17,261 nucleotides of DNA, from assembly GCA_938030915.1 (NCBI GenBank), contig CALHIO010000324.1, positions 1-17,261 of the forward strand, in the 5' to 3' direction. The translations under genes and the position numbers were made by a program. Positions 7,195 to 14,136 of the stretch are shown here, piece by piece. The notes below the pieces were generated by a model. That model was given only the letters and a program-made list of their open reading frames with translations. It had not been told where the DNA came from and ran no database searches. Every line of letters starts with the position of its first letter. The stretch's first letter is position 1. Source of the stretch: an uncultured Gemmatimonadota bacterium (lineage in GTDB: Bacteria; Gemmatimonadota; Gemmatimonadetes; Longimicrobiales; Gaopeijiaceae).

Positions 7195-7859
7195 ACGCCC
7201 GTCGCCTCCGCGCCCCAGATGAGTTTGTGGACCTGGATCTGGAAGCGTACCGGAAGACCGTCGTCCAGAATCCATCCTGCCAGGTCGTCCAGCTCGATCT
7301 CACCCCATACGGGAGACATCAGGAGCGCCCGAAGCGAACCGTCGAGAACGCGTCGGTCCAGCCCGTAGGATTCAATCGCCGACCTGGCCCACTCGTAGTC
7401 GGTGCGGTCTTTCACGACGAACTTCACTTCGTCGCGGGCGGTGAGATGCTCCAGGTTCTCGTAGCGGTTCTTTTCGACCTCGCCCGAACCGGGGCACTTC
7501 AAGTCCATAATCGTGTGGATGCGCTCGTCGAGGGGGGCGACGTCGAAGGCTCCCGAGGTTTCGACGAGCACGGTATAGCCGGCTTCGAGCAGGCGCTCCG
7601 TGAGGGGTATGACCCCAGGATGAGCGAGGGGCTCACCGCCCGTCACCTCGACGACTCTGGCGGGATGGGTCGCGACTTCGGCGAGAATTTCGTCGAAGGT
7701 CATGCGCGTGCCGCCGTGGAAGGCGTACTCGGTGTCGCACCATGTGCAGCGCAGCGGGCACCCCGTCACGCGTACGAAGGTGCACGGAACGCCGGCCCAG
7801 GTGGACTCGCCCTGGATGGAGTGGAAGATCTCGGTGATCCGCAGGAAGTGCTCAGCCAT
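7191..7859 (-). CDS. queE: 7-carboxy-7-deazaguanine synthase QueE (radical SAM)
   Basis: QueE converts 6-carboxy-5,6,7,8-tetrahydropterin to 7-carboxy-7-deazaguanine, the radical SAM step on the way to preQ0 and queuosine. The N-terminal IFHSIQGEST (11-20) is a family hallmark. The [4Fe-4S] cluster motif is Cys34-x3-Cys38-x2-Cys41 (CPLRCTWCDT), the SAM-binding GGEP is at 74-77, and the typical C-terminal QVHKLIWG is at 209-216. The length of 222 residues is normal. I chose ATG 7859, with AGAGG 6 nt upstream; a GTG immediately before it at 7862 is the alternative. The gene starts 8 nt inside the end of the upstream 108-residue gene and ends in an ATGA overlap with the Nudix gene, so all three are probably co-translated. 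queC, queD and queF are not in the window. Confidence 0.95.
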   Translation of the reverse strand: MAEHFLRITEIFHSIQGESTWAGVPCTFVRVTGCPLRCTWCDTEYAFHGGTRMTFDEILAEVATHPARVVEVTGGEPLAHPGVIPLTERLLEAGYTVLVETSGAFDVAPLDERIHTIMDLKCPGSGEVEKNRYENLEHLTARDEVKFVVKDRTDYEWARSAIESYGLDRRVLDGSLRALLMSPVWGEIELDDLAGWILDDGLPVRFQIQVHKLIWGAEATGV

Positions 7860-8178
7860 CACGCGCCTCTTCCGACTCTCGGATCGCAGCCTCGAGCAGC
7901 TCCTTCACGTCATGGAGGTCGAGTCCGCGGAGCGCTTCGAGCGCGGACTCTTCCGACCGGTCACGGACGATCGTCGGCGTCTCGACGTGGCCCACGACAC
8001 CCACGCCGTTCTGCGCCCAGCGCGGAAAGACGAGGTAGCCCTCCCACGGCTCACTCAGATCGCCGGTCTTTTCGGTCTCCAGGGAGACCGTGTACGGGTG
8101 ACCGTCCGAGCCTTCCCAGGCCGGCGGCCGGTCGTGGACGCTGAAGTATCCGCCCAGCGTCGTGTCGTCCTGACTCAT
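7852..8178 (-). CDS. Conserved-looking protein of unknown function, first gene of the queE operon
   Basis: I do not recognise this 108-residue protein. It has no signal peptide, membrane segment or cysteine. The N-terminal two thirds look like a small beta-rich domain with aromatic and charged residues (GGYFSVHDRPPAWEGSDGHP, EPWEGYLVFPRWAQNGVGVVGH). The last third is an amphipathic helix (EESALEALRGLDLHDVKELLEAAI). Its 3' end overlaps the queE start by 8 nt, so the two are probably made together. It lacks the metal-binding histidines and catalytic Cys of QueD and is not QueC or QueF. It starts at ATG 8178; no good ribosome-binding site is visible, and the transcript may be nearly leaderless. 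The frame stays open to 8304, but that extension would run into the divergent oxidoreductase start. Confidence 0.75.
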   Translation of the reverse strand: MSQDDTTLGGYFSVHDRPPAWEGSDGHPYTVSLETEKTGDLSEPWEGYLVFPRWAQNGVGVVGHVETPTIVRDRSEESALEALRGLDLHDVKELLEAAIRESEEARDG

Positions 8179-8232
8179 GCCGGAAGCTAGAAGAAGGGGA
8201 AAAGTCGATCCACCGACGCGCACGACGTCGTT

Positions 8233-8260
8233 TTGAGGTCTGTTTCGGAGGCGGTACGTT
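8233..8260 (+). promoter_or_regulatory. Candidate promoter for the MDR oxidoreductase operon
   Basis: TTGAGG (8233-8238) and TACGTT (8255-8260) are separated by 16 nt and lie about 40 nt before ATG 8298, in the 119-nt divergent gap. The -35 matches the consensus at 4 of 6 positions and the -10 at only 3 of 6, so this is a weak prediction. No clear promoter is visible for the opposite (queE) direction. Confidence 0.3.
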
Positions 8261-8297
8261 CGGTCCCGTTCCGCCTGGACTCCAAGAGGGTCACGAG

Positions 8298-9335
8298 ATG
8301 CCAAAGATGATGCGAGCCGCGGTGTTCGAGGACTTCGGTGGGCCTGGGGTGGTGGAGGTGAAAAAGATGCCGGTGCCCGAGCCGGGCCCCGGGGAGGTTC
8401 GGATCAAGGTCGAGGCTGCGGCCATGAACCACCTCGATCTCTGGGTACGGCGCGGACTTCCAATCGAGACACCCATGCCGCATATCGGTGGATCGGACAT
8501 GGCGGGCGTGGTCGACACCGTGGGGCCGGGCGCCGACGACGTGCCGGTCGGGACACGGGTCGTCGTCGATCCCTCGCTCGGGTACGACTGGTACGATGCT
8601 CAGGATCGGGGTGAGTCCTTCGACGAACCGCCCTTTCGCATCATCGGTGAGCATACACAGGGCGGCTTTGCGGAGTACGCCGTGGTCCCGGCCGAGAACC
8701 TGCTGGAGATCCCGAAGGGTTTTCCGTCGACGGACGCGGCGGCCGCGGGGCTTGTCTTCGTGACGGCGTGGCGTGCGCTCGTGACGCGCGCACGCGTCCG
8801 GCCCGGAGAAAGCATCCTCATCACGGGTGCCTCCGGGGGCGTGGGAACCGCGGCTGTTCAGATCGCTCGGCGCGCAGGCGCGAAGGTGTTCGCGGTCACC
8901 GGAGGGGTCGAGAACGTGACACGGACGAAGGCGCTCGGCGCCGATATCGTCTACGACCGGTTCGAGGTGGACTTCTCGCGCGAGGTCTGGCGTGACACGT
9001 ACAAGCGAGGCGTCGACGTCGTGTTCGACACGGTCGGGGAGGAGATCTGGCCCAAGTGTCTACGTGCTCTGTCTCGTGGCGGGCGTCTGGTGACATCGGG
9101 CGCCACGACGGGCTCGCGCGGGGTTACGGAGCTCCGGCTCGTCTTCTGGAAACAACTCGAGATCCTCGGCAGCACCATGGGTACGCCCACCGAGTTTCGA
9201 GAGGTCATGCGCCTCGTGTTCGACGGGGTGTTCGACCCCGTCATTCAGGAGGTCATGCCCTTGTCGGATGCACGGCGCGCTCACGAGATCCTCGAGGGCG
9301 GCCAGATGTTCGGGAAGCTGGTGTTGACCCCGTGA
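8298..9335 (+). CDS. Zinc-free medium-chain (MDR) NAD(P)H:quinone reductase-like oxidoreductase
   Basis: This is a 345-residue MDR-superfamily enzyme with a GroES-like N-terminal domain (about 1-130) and a Rossmann domain (about 145-290). The nucleotide-binding motif GASGGVGTAAVQIA is at 177-190. The family tracks with zinc-type alcohol dehydrogenases, but the zinc sites are gone. Asn44 (MNHLDLW) occupies the usual catalytic Cys position, and the structural-zinc loop (about 92-112) contains no cysteine. The only Cys in the protein is residue 254. It therefore probably acts as a quinone or enone reductase rather than an alcohol dehydrogenase; the substrate is unknown. AGAGGG precedes ATG 8298 by 7 nt. 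The stop overlaps the GTG start of the MazG-like gene (GTGA), so the two are coupled. Confidence 0.9.
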   Translation: MPKMMRAAVFEDFGGPGVVEVKKMPVPEPGPGEVRIKVEAAAMNHLDLWVRRGLPIETPMPHIGGSDMAGVVDTVGPGADDVPVGTRVVVDPSLGYDWYDAQDRGESFDEPPFRIIGEHTQGGFAEYAVVPAENLLEIPKGFPSTDAAAAGLVFVTAWRALVTRARVRPGESILITGASGGVGTAAVQIARRAGAKVFAVTGGVENVTRTKALGADIVYDRFEVDFSREVWRDTYKRGVDVVFDTVGEEIWPKCLRALSRGGRLVTSGATTGSRGVTELRLVFWKQLEILGSTMGTPTEFREVMRLVFDGVFDPVIQEVMPLSDARRAHEILEGGQMFGKLVLTP

Positions 9336-9688
9336 CGGAGGAGGCCGAGGCCGGTGCCGTCGACGAACTGACGCTACGCGAAGCCCAGGAGCGGGTCGAC
9401 GCGTGGATCTCGCAGTTCGAAGAAGGTTACTGGCCGCCTCTGAGCAACCTCGCGCGGCTCATCGAAGAGGTCGGAGAGCTCGCGCGTGAGATGAATCACC
9501 GCTTCGGTCACAAGCCGAAAAAGCCCGATGAGCCCGAACAGGACCTGGCGATCGAGTTGGCGGACATCCTCTTCGTCCTCCTCGTCATCGCCAACGAGCA
9601 GGGCATCGACCTCGACGAGGCGCTGGGGCGTGTGCTCGAAAAGTACCGGGCACGAGACTCCGAGCGGTGGACGCGGAAGACGACCTAA
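9332..9688 (+). CDS. MazG-like nucleotide pyrophosphohydrolase
   Basis: This is a small all-alpha NTP pyrophosphohydrolase of 118 residues. The metal-binding signature is E-E-x2-E then E-x2-D: Glu45, Glu46 and Glu49 in LIEEVGELARE, and Glu75 and Asp78 in IELADILF. The helices around WPPLSNLARLIEEVGEL and ADILFVLLVIANEQGIDL are typical of the MazG domain. The family removes pyrophosphate from (d)NTPs, often non-canonical ones; the exact substrate is unknown. The single domain is about half the size of full MazG. I chose GTG 9332 because it forms a GTGA overlap with the oxidoreductase stop and the homologous region begins soon after. Its TAA stop shares bases with the stop of the facing PLP enzyme gene (CTAA at 9685-9688), leaving no room for a terminator between them. 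Confidence 0.88.
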   Translation: MTEEAEAGAVDELTLREAQERVDAWISQFEEGYWPPLSNLARLIEEVGELAREMNHRFGHKPKKPDEPEQDLAIELADILFVLLVIANEQGIDLDEALGRVLEKYRARDSERWTRKTT

Positions 9689-10812
9689 GCGTCGTACGCT
9701 GCCAGGACCTCGATGCAGCGATCCAGTTCGTCGGTCGTGTTGTAGAAGTGCGGGCTGACGCGGACATGCCCCGGGCGATAGTCGACGATGATCCCTTCCT
9801 CGGCGAGGTGCTTCACGGCGCCGGAGGGATCGCCATGCTGAATCATGAGGATGAAGGTCCGGTGGTCGGGATCCGCGAGGGTGAGGGACATCCCGGCGGC
9901 CTCGGCGGCGTCGATAAGGTGATCCGTGAGCTCCCGGTTCCGCTCGAGGATCGCGGGCAGCCCCACCTCATCGATGAGTTCCTGACCTCCGAGCGCCGTG
10001 TGAACGGTCGGCAGGGCCGGCGTGCCGAGCTCGAAGCGACGAGCGTCGTCGCGGTACTCGAAGCCACCGAGATCGAAGTCGAACTGTCGCTTGGTCGCAA
10101 ACCACGACGTGAGTCTGGGTTCGAGCTCCTCCACCAAGGCGTCTCGCACGTAGAGATAGGAGAGGCCCGGGCCTCCGAGGAGCCACTTCAAGGGTCCGGT
10201 CGTATAGAAGTCGACCCCTGTAGCCGGTAGCGTCAGATCCGTTTGTCCGGCGCCCTGGTAGCCGTCGATGAGGGAATACGCCCCTGAGGTCCGGGCGATG
10301 TCGGCCAGAGCCTCGAGGTCCTGTTCGTATCCGGTTGCGAAGAAGACGTGGCTGGTCGCGAGGAAGAGCGTGCGTTCATCCACCGCCTCGGCGAACTGCT
10401 CGGGGTCGATCCTGATCCCGTCCGGACTTTTCAGAACGACCATTTCGATTTCAGGCTTGACCGCCCACTGGTAGGCCAGTGTGGGGAAGTCCAGCTCCGT
10501 GCACACCACTCGGTTGCGGCCCCCGGGCCGGATCGACTCGGTGACCGCCGCCAGCGCCGTCGACGTCGAGGGGAGGAGGGCCAGCTCGCGTGGTGTCGTC
10601 CCGAGGAATGCCGATACCCGTCCGCGAAGATCCTCCACACGACCGAGCCAGTGCCGATACCAGGCCGAAGCCCCCATGTCGTGCCACCGCTCCACGAACT
10701 CGCCCAGATACGCCTCGGATCGCCGCGACAGAGCACCGAGGGAGCACGAGTTCAGATACGTCTTGCGGCCGAGGATGGGGAACTCGTCACGAAGCAATTC
10801 AAAGTCGGGCAA
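9685..10812 (-). CDS. Class V PLP-dependent aminotransferase/cysteine desulfurase-like enzyme
   Basis: This is a fold-type I pyridoxal-phosphate enzyme of the class V group (NifS, kynureninase and isopenicillin-N epimerase-like), 375 residues long. The cofactor-binding Asp183 lies in LIDGYQGAGQ, and the Schiff-base Lys209 in TTGPLKWLLGG. Arg351 in RVSPHFYNT matches the substrate-carboxylate site near the C-terminus. No catalytic-loop Cys like that of NifS/IscS is evident, so an aminotransferase, epimerase or lyase role is more likely than desulfuration. I chose the unusual TTG start at 10812 because AAGGAGAG stands just upstream (10818-10825) and the protein then begins at the family-like PDFELLRDEFP. 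The frame stays open to 11007, but that would overlap the divergent glycosyltransferase. The substrate is unknown, and the neighbours do not help. Confidence 0.87.
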   Translation of the reverse strand: MPDFELLRDEFPILGRKTYLNSCSLGALSRRSEAYLGEFVERWHDMGASAWYRHWLGRVEDLRGRVSAFLGTTPRELALLPSTSTALAAVTESIRPGGRNRVVCTELDFPTLAYQWAVKPEIEMVVLKSPDGIRIDPEQFAEAVDERTLFLATSHVFFATGYEQDLEALADIARTSGAYSLIDGYQGAGQTDLTLPATGVDFYTTGPLKWLLGGPGLSYLYVRDALVEELEPRLTSWFATKRQFDFDLGGFEYRDDARRFELGTPALPTVHTALGGQELIDEVGLPAILERNRELTDHLIDAAEAAGMSLTLADPDHRTFILMIQHGDPSGAVKHLAEEGIIVDYRPGHVRVSPHFYNTTDELDRCIEVLAAYDA

Positions 10813-10825
10813 GCCGTCTCTCCTT

Positions 10826-10868
10826 CCGGGTAACGAACACGACGGTACGTTGGGTGTGCGATACCCGG
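10826..10868. promoter_or_regulatory. Inverted repeat in the divergent PLP enzyme/glycosyltransferase promoter region
   Basis: CCGGGTA (10826-10832) and TACCCGG (10862-10868) are perfect 7-bp inverted arms, 29 nt apart. They lie inside the 90-nt gap between the divergent starts at 10812 and 10903. The left arm abuts the ribosome-binding site of the PLP gene. It might be an operator pair or an RNA stem, but arms this short and GC-rich can arise by chance. Confidence 0.22.
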
Positions 10869-10902
10869 CTACTCCTGCCACCCCGAAGCGTTTCATTCGG
10901 AC

Positions 10903-12081
10903 ATGACCCCTCTGCTCCTGGCTCTCCCCTGGATCGCCCTGCCGATCCTCTTTCAGCTCCTGGTCCGGTATCCTCGAGAGGTGCCTGAATCGCCGTCGGG
11001 CCCGCAACCGAGCGTGTCCGTCGTGGTTCCGGCGCGGAACGAGGCGTTGAATATCGTGAACTGCCTGACGTCGATCACCGCCTCGACGTACCCCGACTTC
11101 GAGATTCTCGTCGTCGACGATCGCAGCGAAGACGAAACGGGTGCCCTCGCTCGTTCGGTCGACGCCGGGAACGCCCGTCGCCTGCTCGTGCTGGACGGGG
11201 AGGAGTTACCCGAGGGGTGGCTCGGCAAGCCGTGGGCGTGCGCACAGGCGGCGCGCCACGCGACGGGTGAGCTACTTCTGTTCACGGATGCAGATACGAC
11301 GCATGGTCGTGCCCTGTTGGAGCGGGCGGTGGCCGGGCTCCACGAGGATGGCGCCGATCTTCTGACGATCACGGGACAGCAGCTGATGGAGAGCTTCTGG
11401 GAGCGCCTCGTGCAGCCGCACATTTTTCTGATGATGCTGATCCGTTTTCCGAACTTCGAGCGCACCGCCCGCAACGGTCGCTGGCGTGACGCGATCGCGA
11501 ACGGGCAGTTCCTCCTCTTCACGCGTGCGGCGTACGATCGGATCGGCGGGCACGAGACGGTTCGTGACGAGGTGGTCGAGGACCTGGCTCTGGCCCAGCG
11601 GGTGAAGCGCGCCCGCCTGGCGCTGCGGATCCGGAGCGCCGAGCACGACCTGGCCACACGCATGTACCGGTCCCTGTCCGAACTCGTCGCCGGATGGTCG
11701 AAGAACATCGCGACCGGTGGACTGCAGAGCTTCCCCCGCTGGATTCGACCGGTGATCGCTCCGGTGTCGTTCGTCGGGGGCGTGACCCTATGGCTCCTGG
11801 CCCCGATCGTCCTGGTCATGGCTGGCACGCAGGCAGTGGCAGGGTGGAGCGGCCCGTTCGACCAGAGCTGGGCGCTGTGGGCCATCAGCGTCTATGCTGC
11901 GAGCGCGATTCTCTGGGTCCGATTCGTTCGTCGGATGGGTGTCGCATCGTGGTACGGCTTCCTCTATCCACTCGCAGCAATGGTCGGGTCATGGATCTTT
12001 CTCCGCTCGTGGATGCGAGGCTCACACGTTGAATGGAAGGGGCGCGCATACAGCCTTCCTCCCGTCTCCGAGCGAGCGTGA
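10903..12081 (+). CDS. Membrane GT2 glycosyltransferase, HpnB/CrtQ-like
   Basis: This is a 392-residue family 2 glycosyltransferase anchored in the inner membrane. An N-terminal membrane helix (3-22) precedes the GT-A domain. That domain shows VVVPARNEALNI (41-52), VVDDRSED (70-77), the metal-binding DAD (129-131), the general-base-like ED (226-227) and QRVKR (232-236) in the QxxRW position. Two or three further membrane segments lie at about 288-310, 326-342 and 350-368. The C-terminal VEWKGRAY (376-383) is typical of the hopanoid-associated HpnB and carotenoid CrtQ relatives. An isoprenoid-lipid glycosylation role is plausible, but no hopanoid or carotenoid gene is nearby. There is no visible ribosome-binding site before ATG 10903. 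The stop overlaps the queG start as GTGA. Confidence 0.87.
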   Translation: MTPLLLALPWIALPILFQLLVRYPREVPESPSGPQPSVSVVVPARNEALNIVNCLTSITASTYPDFEILVVDDRSEDETGALARSVDAGNARRLLVLDGEELPEGWLGKPWACAQAARHATGELLLFTDADTTHGRALLERAVAGLHEDGADLLTITGQQLMESFWERLVQPHIFLMMLIRFPNFERTARNGRWRDAIANGQFLLFTRAAYDRIGGHETVRDEVVEDLALAQRVKRARLALRIRSAEHDLATRMYRSLSELVAGWSKNIATGGLQSFPRWIRPVIAPVSFVGGVTLWLLAPIVLVMAGTQAVAGWSGPFDQSWALWAISVYAASAILWVRFVRRMGVASWYGFLYPLAAMVGSWIFLRSWMRGSHVEWKGRAYSLPPVSERA

Positions 12082-13277
12082 GTCGATCGGCTGACAGGCG
12101 GGAGCTGACGGGCCAGCTCCAGGAGGAGGCGCACCGCCTCGGCTTCTCGCTCTTCGGCGTGGCCCGGCCGGATCCATCCGAGCACGCGGCGTTCTACGAG
12201 GCGTGGCTCGACGCCGGACATCATGGCGAGATGGAGTATCTGGCGCGGGATGATGCCCGGGCGCGCCGAGTCGAGCCGTCGTCGTCGTTTGACGCGGTTC
12301 GCGCGGTGATCGTGGTCGGACACGAGTACGGGTCCGGGGCTGAGGAGGAGACCCCGGAATCATTGGACGGCAGGCGTGCGGTGATCGCCCGGTACGCGCG
12401 CAACGATGACTACCATCATGTCATACCGGAGCGACTCGCACGGCTCCTGGAGTGGCTCGATCGGCAGGTCGAGGGCGGTGTTCGCGGCCGGACTCTCGTG
12501 GACACGGCACCCGTACTCGAGCGGGAGCTCGCGCACCGAGCGGGGCTCGGGTGGTTCGGACGGAACACGATGCTCATCGACCCTCGAAGAGGGTCGTATT
12601 TCCTCCTCGGCCTGCTCATGGTCGACATCGAACTCGACCCGGCATCCTCTCCGGAGCCGGACCGGTGCGGCACGTGCTCGGCATGCCTCGACGCCTGTCC
12701 GACGGGTGCGCTTCTGGGGCGTAACGACTCAGGCGCACCGGTCATCGACGCTCGGCGCTGCATTTCGTATCTGACGATCGAACTGAAGGGGCCCATCCCC
12801 CGTGATCTTCGGCCAGGGATCGGAAACCGGGTCTTCGGATGCGACATCTGTCAGGAGGTCTGCCCGTGGAACGTCCGTTTCGCGAGTCCCCGAGGGGACG
12901 ATGCGTATGCCGAGCAGGCCCCTCCACACACCCTCGTCGATCTCGCCGACCGGCTACTGCGCCTGTCCGAGAAGGGGTATCAGCGTCTGTACGCCGACTC
13001 CCCTCTCGCACGTCCGAGGCGAAAGGGGATGCTACGCAATCTCATGGTGGGGATCGGCAACGCGCTGGCTCTCGGCGCGTATGACCCGGGCGAGCAGGCC
13101 CATGTGATCGAAGTGCTGGAGCGCGCGTTGCACGATGACCAGCCGCTCGTGAGGGGTCATGCGGCGTGGGCTCTGGGTCAGACCGATCGGGGTGCGAGCG
13201 TCCTGCGTCGGCGCGCTGCGATCGAGTCCGATCCCGGCGTACGGGACGAGATCGCAGACGCCATGGTGAGCGACTGA
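12078..13277 (+). CDS. queG: Epoxyqueuosine reductase QueG
   Basis: QueG reduces epoxyqueuosine in tRNA to queuosine, the last step of the pathway, using cobalamin and two [4Fe-4S] clusters in the cytoplasm. The N-terminal cobalamin-binding part includes LVDTAPVLERELAHRAGLGWFGRNT (140-164), with the conserved Asp143. The cluster cysteines are Cys197, Cys200, Cys203 and Cys207 (CGTCSACLDACPTGAL), Cys228, and Cys255, Cys258 and Cys262 (CDICQEVCPWN), eight in all, as in the family. A HEAT-like C-terminal tail follows (about 315-395, e.g. VRGHAAWALGQT). The length is 399 residues from GTG 12078, chosen for its 4-nt GTGA overlap with the glycosyltransferase. ATG 12033 in the same frame is an alternative but adds a poorly conserved-looking leader. 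The queE gene lies 4 kb upstream in another operon. Confidence 0.94.
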   Translation: MSRSADRRELTGQLQEEAHRLGFSLFGVARPDPSEHAAFYEAWLDAGHHGEMEYLARDDARARRVEPSSSFDAVRAVIVVGHEYGSGAEEETPESLDGRRAVIARYARNDDYHHVIPERLARLLEWLDRQVEGGVRGRTLVDTAPVLERELAHRAGLGWFGRNTMLIDPRRGSYFLLGLLMVDIELDPASSPEPDRCGTCSACLDACPTGALLGRNDSGAPVIDARRCISYLTIELKGPIPRDLRPGIGNRVFGCDICQEVCPWNVRFASPRGDDAYAEQAPPHTLVDLADRLLRLSEKGYQRLYADSPLARPRRKGMLRNLMVGIGNALALGAYDPGEQAHVIEVLERALHDDQPLVRGHAAWALGQTDRGASVLRRRAAIESDPGVRDEIADAMVSD

Positions 13278-13299
13278 CGCTGCGCCGCGGGAGGCGTCA
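13275..13299. terminator. Small inverted repeat spanning two convergent stop codons
   Basis: TGACGC (13275-13280) and GCGTCA (13294-13299) are inverted arms that contain the queG stop and the complement of the hydrolase stop, with 13 nt of GC-rich loop between. The 6-bp stem with no T tract is a weak terminator candidate for the 19-nt convergent gap. Confidence 0.25.
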
Positions 13300-14136
13300 A
13301 CCGGCGAGGAACCACTCGAAGCTCCGTTGAACGATCTCGTCCGTGAGCTCGTGACGTCCGACGAATTCGAGATAGGTGACGTCGTATCCGTCCATTTCGA
13401 ACATCGGAACGAGGCCGGAGCGGGTCAGACGCACGGGAAGCACGCTGTCTTCCGACCCGTGAGAGATGAGGACGCGCGGCTGGCCGACGATCGGCTCTTC
13501 CGGATCCGAGAACCCCGGAGACCACGCCATCAGATGCGTAAAGAGGTCGCCGTTCGAGGGCCCGAGCGAAAGTGTGTACGAGGCTCCGTCGGAGAATCCG
13601 ACCAGTGCCACGCGCGTCGGATCGATGGCGCAGCGCTCGAAGGTGTACCGCAGGAGCGCGTCGATGAACGCAACGTCGGGGCCGAAGCCGCCCGTCACAC
13701 GGTCCCACGTCCTCGCGCGCGAATCCGGGGCGGCGAGGACCACGCCGTTCCGCTCGCAGGATGCGTGCAGGTCTGACCAGCGGCCCGCGTGGCCGCCCCC
13801 GCCGTGCAGGGCGACGATCAACGGCGCCGGGGTGTCCTCCCGGTACGATTGGGGAACGAAGAGGTAGCCTCCCCGTTCGAGGCCCTCCCCGATGCGTGCC
13901 TGACCCGGTGTCACGGATCGAAAGGGACGTCCGGGGCGCGCGGTCAGCCGTGGATTCCGGGTGTGGGTCAGGGCTGGACGCCCCGTACGGTCCGGCGAGA
14001 CACCTGCCCGGGTGCGCTGCTCCCGATGAAGAGGTCGGAGTGCCCCCGGCATAGCGACGAGGCTCATCACGAACGCGCGACGGGACCATGGTCGTTCCTC
14101 GTCGGAGTGACCGTGCGCAGAGGGGGGACGGATCAT
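13297..14136 (-). CDS. Tat-exported alpha/beta hydrolase (esterase/depolymerase-like)
   Basis: This is a predicted serine hydrolase of 279 residues. The N-terminus carries a twin-arginine motif, SRRAFVM (18-24), followed by a short hydrophobic stretch, so export folded through Tat is likely. The mature part has the oxyanion-type HGGGGHAGRW (111-120) and the nucleophile elbow GFSDG (180-184, Ser182). The Asp230 in SHGSEDSVLP and His262 in VGRHEL complete a triad in the usual order. The overall pattern resembles phospholipase/carboxylesterase and PHB-depolymerase-like (LpqC) esterases; the substrate is unknown. I chose ATG 14136; a TTG at 14187 would only lengthen the leader. The ribosome-binding site is weak (GAGACG). 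The HI0933-like flavoprotein gene lies 118 nt upstream on the same strand, and that gap shows no clear promoter or terminator. Confidence 0.83.
   Translation of the reverse strand: MIRPPSAHGHSDEERPWSRRAFVMSLVAMPGALRPLHREQRTRAGVSPDRTGRPALTHTRNPRLTARPGRPFRSVTPGQARIGEGLERGGYLFVPQSYREDTPAPLIVALHGGGGHAGRWSDLHASCERNGVVLAAPDSRARTWDRVTGGFGPDVAFIDALLRYTFERCAIDPTRVALVGFSDGASYTLSLGPSNGDLFTHLMAWSPGFSDPEEPIVGQPRVLISHGSEDSVLPVRLTRSGLVPMFEMDGYDVTYLEFVGRHELTDEIVQRSFEWFLAG

Noticed and set aside
7104..8144. Plus-strand frame of 346 codons opposite queE
   Set aside because: It spans three genes on the other strand, and its product is a low-complexity antisense translation.
7852..8178. The 108-residue protein as QueD
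   Set aside because: It lacks the zinc-binding histidines and catalytic cysteine of the QueD/PTPS fold, and has no cysteine at all.
9685..10812. The PLP enzyme as a cysteine desulfurase in Fe-S assembly
   Set aside because: No catalytic-loop cysteine and no iscU/sufE-type neighbour is seen. It looks more like an aminotransferase or epimerase branch.
7191..13277. A deazapurine DNA-modification (dpd-type) island around queE
   Set aside because: No DpdA-like transglycosylase, helicase or restriction gene is present, and queG points to ordinary tRNA queuosine synthesis.
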